Positions 19,971 to 28,250 of a DNA stretch of 46,647 bases are shown one piece after another. This stretch comes from Ferruginibacter sp. (lineage in GTDB: Bacteria > Bacteroidota > Bacteroidia > Chitinophagales > Chitinophagaceae). The position numbers and the translations under genes were made by a program. The stretch lies in the NCBI GenBank assembly GCA_025352625.1, contig JANXSR010000168.1, positions 1 to 46,647 on the forward strand, read 5' to 3'. The notes beneath the pieces are model-generated. The model was not told the DNA's origin, did not search any database, and saw only the letters and a program-made list of their open reading frames with translations. How positions within the stretch are numbered: position 1 is the stretch's first letter; each line of letters starts with the position of its first letter.

Positions 19971-20723
19971 ATGTTTAAAATAAAAAAATCTTTAGGTCAG
20001 CATTTTTTGAAAGACGAGACCATCATTAAAAAAATTATTGATGCTGTAAAGGAAGATACCTTTACCAATTTGCTTGAAGTTGGTCCAGGTGGTGGAGCCT
20101 TAACAAAACACCTGATACAGTTACCTGGCATTCATTTTAAAGCAGTTGAACTGGACGACGAAAAGACAGGATACCTCATAAAAGCCTATCCTGTTTTAAA
20201 AGACAACATAATAGCCAATAGTTTTTTAGATATTGACGAACCATTTGATACACCTTTTACCGTAGTAGGCAATTTCCCTTACAATATATCTACACAAATA
20301 CTATTTAAAGTGTTGGATTGGAAAGATAAAGTACCCGTGGTGATTGGGATGTTTCAAAAAGAAGTGGCGCAACGTGCCGCCTCAAAAGAAGGTAATAAGG
20401 TATATGGGGTATTAAGTGTTTTAATACAGGCATTTTATGAAGTTGAATATTTGTTTGATGTTAGTAACCAAAGCTTTAACCCGCCACCAAAGGTGCAGAG
20501 CGGCGTAATAAGATTGAGAAGAAAAACTACTGACCTAAATGTAAAAAGTGATCGAGCATTTAGAGTACTTGTAAAAACAGCGTTTAACCAGCGTCGCAAA
20601 ACATTACGTAATGCTGTAAAAAGTTTATTTACTCCTGAAGAATTAAATGACGAGATTTTTAATAAACGTGCAGAAGCCCTTAGTGTAGAAGATTTTGCTG
20701 CACTAACTTTTCGGATGAGTTAA
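19971..20723 (+). CDS. rsmA: 16S rRNA dimethyladenosine transferase RsmA (KsgA)
   Basis: Dimethylates the two adjacent adenosines in the 3' terminal hairpin of 16S rRNA during small-subunit assembly. The 250-residue protein shows KKSLGQHFLKD at the start, SAM-binding EVGPGGGALT, catalytic motif NFPYNIS and the C-terminal NQRRKTLRNAV. ATG 19971 is the standard start; an in-frame TTG at 19953 is unlikely. Confidence 0.96.
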   Translation: MFKIKKSLGQHFLKDETIIKKIIDAVKEDTFTNLLEVGPGGGALTKHLIQLPGIHFKAVELDDEKTGYLIKAYPVLKDNIIANSFLDIDEPFDTPFTVVGNFPYNISTQILFKVLDWKDKVPVVIGMFQKEVAQRAASKEGNKVYGVLSVLIQAFYEVEYLFDVSNQSFNPPPKVQSGVIRLRRKTTDLNVKSDRAFRVLVKTAFNQRRKTLRNAVKSLFTPEELNDEIFNKRAEALSVEDFAALTFRMS

Positions 20724-20832
20724 TTAATTATACTCCTTGCTACCCTCTTAATTATATTATGTACTGATTATCCCCTTTTCAGTTATTACCCCTTTTATTT
20801 ATCTCTTCATACAGATTTGATCATTGACGATT

Positions 20833-20846
20833 ATGATTATAATCAT
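20833..20846. promoter_or_regulatory. FNR/CRP-like operator 1 (haem lipoprotein operon A)
   Basis: Perfect dyad ATGAT-TATA-ATCAT. The 5-4-5 layout is that of the FNR box (TTGAT-N4-ATCAA). Its centre lies 51.5 bases before the T of TAATTTTA (20891-20898), a near match to the -7 consensus, and no TTTG is found at -33. This puts the operator near -61.5, the usual class I activator position. The same motif and spacing recur at three other promoters in the window. Confidence 0.7.
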
Positions 20847-20963
20847 CTTTATGATTGATAGTAAGCAGGAAATCTCGTGCCCCTGCAATATAATTTTACA
20901 ATCTGATGACAATAAACATTCTTTAAAAATTGTGAAATTTTAATTCACCAAAACTTTTTCAAT

Positions 20964-22319
20964 ATGAAACTTTTCCAATCAAAATACCTATGGGTAATTA
21001 CTTCCTTTATTTTATTGGCCGGATACTGGACCAGTTGTACAAAAAAAGATCAGGTACTCACAATCGGTGATACTGTTACAGAAAACACCACTGATCTGTT
21101 ATCACTTAAAACTACGGCTTCCCCAACTATCGATGGTACTATAGATGCAGCCTGGGAAAAAGCAGTCAAGTTAAGTGTGCTACCACAAGTACCAGACCCA
21201 GGCAATGGTCTTTTTGCCGGTTATATTGGCGACACATACAACGGAACAATTCGTTCTATGTATGATGATCAGAATATTTACTTTTTGTTAGAGGTAACTG
21301 ATGCTACTCAAAGTATCAATGTAGCGCCATGGTATTTTAATCCAGATTTGAATGTGTTTGGCAAAAGTACCGGTTGGCAAAAAGAGCCGTCCAGTAGATC
21401 ATTTGATGTAAATGGAGGTTTATTAAGAGAAGGCTTCGGCGAGGACAAATTTGCTATGCTTTGGAATATAGACTCTTCCACTTCAAAATTTGCATCTCAA
21501 AGTTGCTATGCCAGTTGCCATATTTTTACTCCCTACATGGATTATTCTAAAAATCCTGCCGTGTATACGGCTAACGCAAGCGGCAACCACTATACCAATG
21601 CTGCCAACGAAAAAATTGATATGTGGTGGGGACGTTTGGGATATATGAGCAAAGATGCTTCTCTCCAATTTGTAGATGATAACTACCAGGATTATGCCGG
21701 TGGACCAGCTGTAAGTAATTTGACTGGAGGAAGTTTAAATGGAAGGCACGTAGATGGCATTTATGTAGATTCTGCAAAAACTACACCATGGCCTTATGGT
21801 CCTCATTACACTGCATCACCAACACAAGGCGAAGTAAATAACTCACAAAATTTAAAAATAAATGGTACTGGTCCAACAGTAGCTGTTCCTCTTTGGATAA
21901 ACCCAGCATTCACAAGCAATAATTTCATTTTAGTTGGTGAAACTACCAGTGGTGTTGCAAAAAAAGTTACCGCAGTTGATTCAACAGGTGCATTAACCTT
22001 AAGCGATGGTAGCATAATAACTCCTAATGCAGATTTTCAAAGAAGTATTGTTGCAACAGGGCCTACAGCAAAAAAATCAATACCTGCTTACATAGCTTAT
22101 CCTTTACTTGGCGGAAGAGCAGACATTACTTCTGCTGCCGTTTATACTGGTTCAGGTTGGGTTATTGAATATTCCCGTAAGTTAAAAACTTCTGATGCAT
22201 TGAAACAGGATATTGATTTTTCAAATTTTGCAGACCAACCATTTGGGATAGCCTATTGGGATAAATCAAATTATCAACATGGTATCAAACCAGGTTTAAT
22301 GCTGAAATTTCAAAAATAG
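20964..22319 (+). CDS. Ethylbenzene-dehydrogenase-type haem-domain lipoprotein 1
   Basis: A 451-residue exported lipoprotein, lipobox Cys at residue 25 (GYWTSC). The mature part reads as an EB_dh/DOMON-like haem-binding beta-sandwich: PTIDGTIDAAWEKA near 53, IYFLLEVTDATQS near 105, EDKFAMLWNID near 160 and a C-terminal SGWVIEYSRKL. It also has a CX3CH motif, CYASCH (residues 181-186), suggesting a covalently attached haem. EB_dh domains are known as haem b subunits of molybdenum enzymes such as ethylbenzene and dimethylsulphide dehydrogenase; here none is adjacent. First gene of operon A, preceded by an FNR-like site. The leader peptide nearly matches that of the next gene. Confidence 0.8.
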   Translation: MKLFQSKYLWVITSFILLAGYWTSCTKKDQVLTIGDTVTENTTDLLSLKTTASPTIDGTIDAAWEKAVKLSVLPQVPDPGNGLFAGYIGDTYNGTIRSMYDDQNIYFLLEVTDATQSINVAPWYFNPDLNVFGKSTGWQKEPSSRSFDVNGGLLREGFGEDKFAMLWNIDSSTSKFASQSCYASCHIFTPYMDYSKNPAVYTANASGNHYTNAANEKIDMWWGRLGYMSKDASLQFVDDNYQDYAGGPAVSNLTGGSLNGRHVDGIYVDSAKTTPWPYGPHYTASPTQGEVNNSQNLKINGTGPTVAVPLWINPAFTSNNFILVGETTSGVAKKVTAVDSTGALTLSDGSIITPNADFQRSIVATGPTAKKSIPAYIAYPLLGGRADITSAAVYTGSGWVIEYSRKLKTSDALKQDIDFSNFADQPFGIAYWDKSNYQHGIKPGLMLKFQK

Positions 22320-22383
22320 CAGGTATGCCATTAATTGGAATTATCAGAAATAAAAATTCTTAACAATTTAAAATATAAATTTT

Positions 22384-23619
22384 ATGAAACTTTTTCAAAA
22401 AAAATACATCTGGGTAATAACTTCCTTTGTGTTGTTTACCGGGTACTGGGTAAGTTGCACAAAAAAAGATCAGATACTTACTATCGGTGAGACTACTGAT
22501 AAGAGTACCGAATTGGTAGCATTAAAAGTAACGGCTGCCCCAACAATTGACGGAACAGTTGATGCCTCTTGGGCCGACTGTCAGAAATTAACAACAACAG
22601 TTACAGTACCTGATCCCGGTAATGATTATTTTAAGGGATATGTGGATAATGCCCATACCGTTTCAATGAGGTCTATGTATGACGGCAGCAAGATTTACTT
22701 TTTAGCGGAATGGAATGATGCCAACAAAAGTTTTAACAGAGATCCCTGGTATTTTGATCCGGCTACTAAAACATGGAAAGAAGAAAACCGTAAACCCACT
22801 TTTGATGAAAGTGGCAATAAAATAAGAGAAGCATTCTATGAAGATAAATTTGCCATGCTTTGGAATATAAATAATTCAGTTACTGATTTTAACGAAAAAG
22901 GCTGTTATGCAACCTGTCACACATCGTTAGATCCCCTTACTCACGGAGGAGCTACCGGTCGCCATTTTACAAGCAGCCCTACAGCATTTCTTGATATGTG
23001 GCATTGGAAATCAGTAAGAACAGGATTTCCGAGTAACCAGGTTGATGACCAGTTACAAAATAATACTGAATTTAATTTGGAAGATGGAGGACGTCATGGT
23101 GATCCAAAAGTATCAGGCGGCTATTCAGATAATGTTCAATCTCTTTCGGTAACCGGGGGTACACCTGGACAAAAAGCGAACGTACCAAAATATTTTGTAC
23201 CAGGGAGCACTAATTATTATTGGGTTTTAAAAAGCGATCAGGTTTCAGGAACTGCAAAATTAATTACAGGAGTTGATGTAAATGGTATTCTTAGCTATTC
23301 CGGTGGTACAATTGATCCAAATACAGATGTAGAATTTCAACGTAAAGGGGAAACAACAGGTAGCAAATGCATGCCTAGTGTATGTGATGTTGCTCCATTT
23401 GTAGGAGACAGAGGTGATATAGATGCAAAAGCAATCTTTACAGGAAATGGATGGATTCTTGAGTTCAGCCGTAGTTTAACTACACCAAGCGGTGTAGCAG
23501 GTAATTCCGATGTTCAATTTGATATTACCAGTGACTATGTATTTGGTATTGCAGTATTTGATAACGCTGCCATTGCGCATGCAATCAATTCAAGATTTAC
23601 ATTAAAATTTGCCAAATAG
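22384..23619 (+). CDS. Ethylbenzene-dehydrogenase-type haem-domain lipoprotein 2
   Basis: A 411-residue tandem paralogue of the preceding gene. Leader and lipobox (Cys25 in GYWVSC) are almost the same, followed by TKKDQ in both. Conserved blocks are PTIDGTVDASWADC, RSMYDGSKIYFLAEW, YEDKFAMLWNIN, the CX3CH motif CYATCH at residues 174-179 and GWILEFSRSL. Extra Cys residues occur at 66 and around 333-337 (KCMPSVCD). It differs from copy 1 mainly in the middle (about 185-310), which could change partner or ligand. It is 64 bases downstream of copy 1. Role as a periplasmic or outer-membrane electron carrier is an inference. Confidence 0.8.
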   Translation: MKLFQKKYIWVITSFVLFTGYWVSCTKKDQILTIGETTDKSTELVALKVTAAPTIDGTVDASWADCQKLTTTVTVPDPGNDYFKGYVDNAHTVSMRSMYDGSKIYFLAEWNDANKSFNRDPWYFDPATKTWKEENRKPTFDESGNKIREAFYEDKFAMLWNINNSVTDFNEKGCYATCHTSLDPLTHGGATGRHFTSSPTAFLDMWHWKSVRTGFPSNQVDDQLQNNTEFNLEDGGRHGDPKVSGGYSDNVQSLSVTGGTPGQKANVPKYFVPGSTNYYWVLKSDQVSGTAKLITGVDVNGILSYSGGTIDPNTDVEFQRKGETTGSKCMPSVCDVAPFVGDRGDIDAKAIFTGNGWILEFSRSLTTPSGVAGNSDVQFDITSDYVFGIAVFDNAAIAHAINSRFTLKFAK

Positions 23620-23660
23620 CGTATCATTCATTAAAGTCATATTCTTAAATATACAAGATC

Positions 23661-24059
23661 ATGTCAAAACAAATAAAAAGGATAGAATGGTTATCGGCTT
23701 TAGTATTTATGTTTATAATATTTGGTTGTAGCAAAACCACAACAATAGTTGTAGATAATTCTCCTGCGATAACAGGAACTGTATATTTTACTAAAACTAT
23801 TGTACCGATACTAACAAAAAGTTGCGCAACAACTGGATGTCACAGTGGAAGCGTTGCACCAAACCTAACCGCACCGGTTGCATACAGTTCTTTAATTGTT
23901 GGAAACTATGTTAATACTGCCAAACCAGAACTCAGCGAAGTGTATTTGTTCCTAACAGGAAAACGTTCGCCAACAATGCCTTTAGGCAGTGCAAACAATC
24001 CATCAAATATAAATGCATTAATGCTAGCCTGGATAAAACAAGGGGCTAAAAACAATTAA
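23661..24059 (+). CDS. Small CX4CH cytochrome-c-like lipoprotein 1
   Basis: A 132-residue lipoprotein with lipobox IIFGC (Cys23) and one haem-binding motif of unusual spacing, CATTGCH (residues 55-61, CX4CH), inside the segment TIVPILTKSCATTGCHSG. A possible axial Met is in SPTMPLG near residue 110. The C-terminus INALMLAWIKQGAKNN matches the last helix of small Planctomycete-type cytochrome domains. It sits 41 bases after the second EB_dh gene and 20 before the barrel gene, so the three products probably act together in the envelope. Confidence 0.8.
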   Translation: MSKQIKRIEWLSALVFMFIIFGCSKTTTIVVDNSPAITGTVYFTKTIVPILTKSCATTGCHSGSVAPNLTAPVAYSSLIVGNYVNTAKPELSEVYLFLTGKRSPTMPLGSANNPSNINALMLAWIKQGAKNN

Positions 24060-24079
24060 AAACAATCAAAAAATAATTT

Positions 24080-25012
24080 ATGAAAAAGCAAAATAAATAT
24101 TTCTCCTTTGCAATGTACAGTATAGCTTTTTGCCTGCTGCTAATGATAAGCATTGATGTTGTGGCTCAGCATGCAGTAGTAGCAGATAGTGCAACACCCG
24201 CAAAGTCGGCTAAAAAGAATCCGTATGTAAAAAACACCTTTGAAGGAAATTACATCATCGATAATCAAACCGTGATGGTGCCCATAAAAGGAACTTTTGA
24301 ATTTGATATCCAGCACAGGTTTGCTACATGGGAAGATGGATTCACAAATCTGTTTGGTCTTTTTGGCGGAGCTACCATGAGGCTTGGATTTAGCTATGTG
24401 CCAATTAATAATTTGCAGATTGGATTTGGAGCATCTAACGAAAACATGTTACTTGACCTTAACGCAAAATATGCGCTGTTAAAGCAAACCAAAGATGGGG
24501 CTATGCCGGTGAGTGTTACATACTTTGGTAATGTAATGGCTGATCCTAGAAAAAAAGATGCCACCACATTATTCGTTACCACTTCTGATCGTTTTAGTTT
24601 TTTTAATCAAATTATTATTGCAAGAAAAATTAGTGACAAGCTTTCAATACAGGTAAGTCCCAGTTTAACACATTTTAATAATTTAGAAGGCTATACAGAT
24701 GAAGCAGGCAAAATTCAGCCGAAGATGAAAAACGATCATTTTGCGATTTCATTTTCCGGAAAATATCGAATTACTGAAAAAACCACTCTTATTGCAAACT
24801 ACGATCAACCACTAACCCAACACCCAATGGATAACCCACATCCAAATATTAGTTTTGGAATAGAAATGAAAACCAGCGGGCACGACTTCCAGGTATTTGC
24901 AGGTAATTATGGTGCCATATTACCTCAAAACAACAATATGTTTAATCAGAATGATTTCACAAAAAATCAATTCTTAATAGGTTTTAATATTACAAGGCTA
25001 TGGAATTTTTAA
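24080..25012 (+). CDS. DUF5777-type outer-membrane beta-barrel protein 1
   Basis: A 310-residue exported barrel: signal peptide (about 1-29, ending DVVAQ), then KNTFEGNYIIDNQTVMVPIK, GTFEFDIQHRF and regularly spaced strands to the terminal FLIGFNITRLWNF, which ends on the aromatic residue typical of outer-membrane barrels. These features match the DUF5777 family of Bacteroidota, whose function is not established. Last gene of operon A, directly after the CX4CH lipoprotein; a second copy of this pair is at 26748-28127. Confidence 0.82.
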   Translation: MKKQNKYFSFAMYSIAFCLLLMISIDVVAQHAVVADSATPAKSAKKNPYVKNTFEGNYIIDNQTVMVPIKGTFEFDIQHRFATWEDGFTNLFGLFGGATMRLGFSYVPINNLQIGFGASNENMLLDLNAKYALLKQTKDGAMPVSVTYFGNVMADPRKKDATTLFVTTSDRFSFFNQIIIARKISDKLSIQVSPSLTHFNNLEGYTDEAGKIQPKMKNDHFAISFSGKYRITEKTTLIANYDQPLTQHPMDNPHPNISFGIEMKTSGHDFQVFAGNYGAILPQNNNMFNQNDFTKNQFLIGFNITRLWNF

Positions 25013-25060
25013 TTGCTTAAACTTACTGAAACCTGTTTAGTAAAATTAGTATCACATAAA

Positions 25061-25099
25061 GCAAAAGAAACCAGCCCAATTTGGGTTGTTTTCTTTTGC
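25061..25099 (+). terminator. Terminator after operon A
   Basis: Ten-base arms gcaaaagaaa (25061-25070) and tttcttttgc (25090-25099), with a short inner ccc/ggg pairing. It lies about 50 bases after the barrel gene stop. Confidence 0.65.
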
Positions 25100-25171
25100 C
25101 ATTTGTTTAAAAATAAAACAACATGTTATTTAAAATAATTTTTTTACATCTTTAGAAATAATTACTTTTTT

Positions 25172-25696
25172 ATGGACAATAGTTTTTTTAATTACCTGCA
25201 ACGGATTGAACTATTGGCTTTTTTTTCTGGCTACCCTTTAATATATACTTTGATAGTTTTTACAGCCGGAAATCAGCGTACAAAAAATAATTTTATAAGC
25301 AAACGCATTTCACTTTTACCGTTAGGATATGCCCTCGTGGGCACCTTATACCTTGGGCTGCAATTAAAAAATCTATATCCTAACTATTCTGTTGAAAATT
25401 TTAAACTAACAATACAAGAACCTTTATTAATAACCTGGGCACTACTTTCTATTCTATTCTGGTTACCTTTTTTTAGCAAAAAATTAGTCATTAGTTTAAT
25501 TCATAGTCTTGTCTTTTTCTTCTTTTTATTAAGAGATTTTTTTTTACAATTATCTGCTAAACCAGGAGATAGAAGTATGGTAAGAAACAGCATGAAATTA
25601 TATACTGATAGTCTTCTCTTAAACCTAAGTGCCTTTGTCTTCATTGCTTTGCTGGCCTTTTTATTTTCCTTTTATAATAAGCAATCAAGAGCCTGA
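25172..25696 (+). CDS. Hypothetical multi-pass membrane protein
   Basis: A 174-residue inner-membrane protein with about five predicted helices (near 12-32, 45-63, 85-103, 106-124, 146-168). Not recognised as any family. It stands alone between operons A and B, after A's terminator, with its own short upstream region. It carries no haem or metal motif. Base composition is as low-GC as its surroundings. Confidence 0.65.
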   Translation: MDNSFFNYLQRIELLAFFSGYPLIYTLIVFTAGNQRTKNNFISKRISLLPLGYALVGTLYLGLQLKNLYPNYSVENFKLTIQEPLLITWALLSILFWLPFFSKKLVISLIHSLVFFFFLLRDFFLQLSAKPGDRSMVRNSMKLYTDSLLLNLSAFVFIALLAFLFSFYNKQSRA

Positions 25697-25824
25697 TTGG
25701 ATTGACATGCTTTGTTAGAATGTTAAATAACATTTTAACTTCCCTTATTTTTTTGCTTTAATTTATTGTTTAAAAACTTCGCTACTTCGAACCATTACGC
25801 TAAGCCATTTTATTTTTTTATTTT

Positions 25825-25838
25825 ATGACATATGTCAC
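25825..25838. promoter_or_regulatory. FNR/CRP-like operator 2 (operon B, YceI lipoprotein)
   Basis: ATGAC-ATAT-GTCAC, with a perfect 12-bp core TGACATATGTCA. The centre is 51.5 bases before TATTTTTG (25883-25890), an exact -7 consensus, and there is no TTTG at -33. Geometry is identical to operator 1. Confidence 0.7.
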
Positions 25839-25882
25839 ATTTGGTTTTGATGTAAGTCATTGCAATGCCTCATTGCCTTCCT

Positions 25883-25890
25883 TATTTTTG
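25883..25890 (+). promoter_or_regulatory. -7 element of operon B
   Basis: TATTTTTG, an exact match to TAnnTTTG, 43 bases before the ATG of the YceI lipoprotein gene. The matching -33 element is missing, as expected for an activator-dependent promoter. Confidence 0.6.
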
Positions 25891-25933
25891 GGCTGTTATT
25901 CATTAGTTAATTATTCATTTTAAAATATAATTT

Positions 25934-26731
25934 ATGAAACTGCTTAGCACCAAAACGCTTTTAATTCTGCTGGTACTCATTAGTGGTTATGGGTACATTG
26001 CAAGTTGCACCCGAGACAATGAACTACCTCCTCCTCCTGCCACCACTGGCCCAATTATTAACCATGGCACCAATGTGCACCTGCCTGGTAGTATGACGGT
26101 AGGAAATAGCAACGAATGGAAAGTTGATAAAGCCCACTCCAGTGTGTTATGGTCAACAAATTATGTAGGTGCAGCCGGATTATTAACCGGCAGGTTTAAC
26201 CAATTTGGTGTACACGACGTAACAGATGCTAAAATGCTTAATTATGTAAGTGCGGGGCAGCCATTGCTAGACTCTTCATGGGCATTTTACGAAAATGAAC
26301 CAGCCAAAACATACTTCAATGGTTATGTGCAAATAAATCAATCTAATACCGGAGAGCCTGGTCGTGATGCTGGTTGTAATGTTTCCGGTATGGGAACAAC
26401 TGCCATTGTACCCGGTACTCAAAATTTAACTGTTACAAATATTGCCAGGATCAAAACAACAGAAGTAAAATTTGATCCGGCCAGCAATGATTATATAGTA
26501 ACAGTTAAGTTTACATGGCAGGGTAAATTAGCTGCACCATTAACACAAACAATTGTAGGCAAATTAAAATACATTCCAAAAGCAACAGTTCAGTTTGGAA
26601 CTGCTGCAGGCTACGATGTTTTTGGACTTCAATTTAAATTTCAGTTTAACTGTAGAGATTTTGGTATAACCAGCACCAGTATTTCAGATAAAATTGAAAT
26701 AGAAGTTAACGTTAATTTAAACAATAAGTAA
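25934..26731 (+). CDS. YceI-domain lipoprotein
   Basis: A 265-residue exported lipoprotein with lipobox IASC (Cys25), a Pro-rich linker (PPPPA) and a YceI-like beta-barrel (about 55-265) opening with WKVDKAHSSVLWSTNYVGAA and GRFNQFG. YceI proteins bind isoprenoid chains, in known cases quinone or polyisoprenoid, in a lipocalin-like pocket. The leader resembles those of the EB_dh lipoproteins (MKL..., Lys7, SCT at 24-26). First gene of operon B, where it takes the place the EB_dh genes have in operon A. Quinone binding here is an inference. Confidence 0.82.
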   Translation: MKLLSTKTLLILLVLISGYGYIASCTRDNELPPPPATTGPIINHGTNVHLPGSMTVGNSNEWKVDKAHSSVLWSTNYVGAAGLLTGRFNQFGVHDVTDAKMLNYVSAGQPLLDSSWAFYENEPAKTYFNGYVQINQSNTGEPGRDAGCNVSGMGTTAIVPGTQNLTVTNIARIKTTEVKFDPASNDYIVTVKFTWQGKLAAPLTQTIVGKLKYIPKATVQFGTAAGYDVFGLQFKFQFNCRDFGITSTSISDKIEIEVNVNLNNK

Positions 26732-26747
26732 CCAAAAAAGAAATACA

Positions 26748-27131
26748 ATGAAACAACTAATAATATATGGAGGTGTCATTTTTTTGATGGCTATAGGCTT
26801 AATAAGCTGCTATAAAGATGTTATCCTTCCAGATGCTTTAGTGGATCCAGACGGACCCCCACAAGTGGTAAGTTTTAAAACTGAATTAGCACCAATATTT
26901 AATACAAAATGTGCTATATCCGGATGCCATGTGCCAGGCTCTCATCATCCATACATGCTTACAGATGTATCGTATAAGGAAATTGTTAATGGCGAATTTG
27001 TAAACAACATTATTCCTAAAGAGAGCATTTTGTATAAAATGATCAATGGAGAAATGCGGGAATATATTCCTTCAGCAACGGACAGGCAGAAGGTGTACGA
27101 TTGGATAAGAAATGGTTCTCCAAATAATTAA
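26748..27131 (+). CDS. Small CX4CH cytochrome-c-like lipoprotein 2
   Basis: A 127-residue lipoprotein (lipobox LISC, Cys21) with haem motif CAISGCH at residues 55-61, the same spacing and position as in its paralogue at 23661-24059. The C-terminal helix QKVYDWIRNGSPNN also matches. The Met-Pro of the paralogue is replaced by YIPS, so the distal haem ligand must differ, perhaps Met in GEM or a His in GSHHPYM. It lies 16 bases after the YceI gene and 21 before the barrel gene. Confidence 0.8.
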   Translation: MKQLIIYGGVIFLMAIGLISCYKDVILPDALVDPDGPPQVVSFKTELAPIFNTKCAISGCHVPGSHHPYMLTDVSYKEIVNGEFVNNIIPKESILYKMINGEMREYIPSATDRQKVYDWIRNGSPNN

Positions 27132-27152
27132 GTGATCTTAAAAAAATAAAAA

Positions 27153-28127
27153 ATGAAACTAAAAATAAAAATACCAAACCGCCTGTTTACTTTGGCTATA
27201 TGCATGTTTAGTAGTCTGTTTTTACTTCACACAATTGTTAAGGCCCAAGACAGTACCATAGTGACAGAAAAAACAACTGCATCAAAAAAACTTAAGCCGG
27301 TAAAAAATACTTTTCAAAGTGTTTGGATAATTGATAACCAAACAGTGTTGGTACCGGTAAAAGGAACTTTTGAAATGGACATCATGCACAGATTTGGGAC
27401 TGTTAATAATGGTTACCAGGATTTTTGGGGATTTTTTGCTCCTTCAAATATTCGCCTTGGTGTTGCCTATGCCCCTATCAATAAGTTGTATCTTGGAATT
27501 GGCCTCACAAAAAGTAATTTACTTTGGGATGCAAGTGCCAAATATGCTATCATCACACAAACAAAAAGTAAATACCCGGTTAGTGTAACGTACTACGGTG
27601 ATGTAGCTTATGATACCAGGAAGGATGAAGATAAAAGTCTCTTTAAATATCCCGAGCAACGTGTGCTATTTTTCAACCAGATAATTGTTGCCAGGAAACT
27701 TACCGATAAACTGTCTGTACAGGTAGCCGCAAGTTTGTCTCATCAAAATGCTGTAAATGGCTATTATACAAAAAATGACAGCACAGGAAAAGAGATTTTC
27801 AAAGAAATGAAACATGATCATTTTGCAGTTTCAGTTTCCGGAAGATATAAAATAACCAATGTTACTTCTTTAATGATCAACTACGATCAACCTATTACAA
27901 AACATGCTACAAGTAATCCTAATCCTAATTTATCTTTTGGTGTTGAGTTTAATACAAGCAATCACTCTTTTCAATTGTTTATGGGTAATTATTCATTGTT
28001 AAATCCGGGAAGAAATAATTTATACAATGCAAACAGTCCATTTAACTATACTGATGTTAATGGTACAAAAATAAAGGGAGGACAATTTCTTATTGGATTT
28101 AATATAACCCGTTTATGGAACTATTAA
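27153..28127 (+). CDS. DUF5777-type outer-membrane beta-barrel protein 2
   Basis: A 324-residue paralogue of the barrel at 24080-25012. Signal peptide (about 1-31, ending IVKAQ), then IIDNQTVLVPVKGTFEMDIM, RLGVAYAPINKLYLGIGL, FFNQIIVARKLTDKLSVQVA and the terminal FLIGFNITRLWNY. It closes operon B (YceI, CX4CH lipoprotein, barrel). Pairing of each barrel with its own small haem lipoprotein suggests they form a complex in the outer membrane (inference). Confidence 0.82.
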   Translation: MKLKIKIPNRLFTLAICMFSSLFLLHTIVKAQDSTIVTEKTTASKKLKPVKNTFQSVWIIDNQTVLVPVKGTFEMDIMHRFGTVNNGYQDFWGFFAPSNIRLGVAYAPINKLYLGIGLTKSNLLWDASAKYAIITQTKSKYPVSVTYYGDVAYDTRKDEDKSLFKYPEQRVLFFNQIIVARKLTDKLSVQVAASLSHQNAVNGYYTKNDSTGKEIFKEMKHDHFAVSVSGRYKITNVTSLMINYDQPITKHATSNPNPNLSFGVEFNTSNHSFQLFMGNYSLLNPGRNNLYNANSPFNYTDVNGTKIKGGQFLIGFNITRLWNY

Positions 28128-28147
28128 GGCTAAATTGAGGTACACTA

Positions 28148-28182
28148 AAAAATCCTGAACTCTAAAAAAGTTTTGGATTTTT
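28148..28182 (+). terminator. Terminator after operon B
   Basis: The arms aaaaatcc (28148-28155) and ggattttt (28175-28182) pair perfectly with extra inner pairing (aac/gtt). It lies 20 bases past the barrel gene stop. Confidence 0.6.
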
Positions 28183-28250
28183 GCGATTAATGAATAAAAA
28201 AAGCATTGCCTTTATTTGTGAACAACGATAAAAAAAAGTAATTTGAATCA

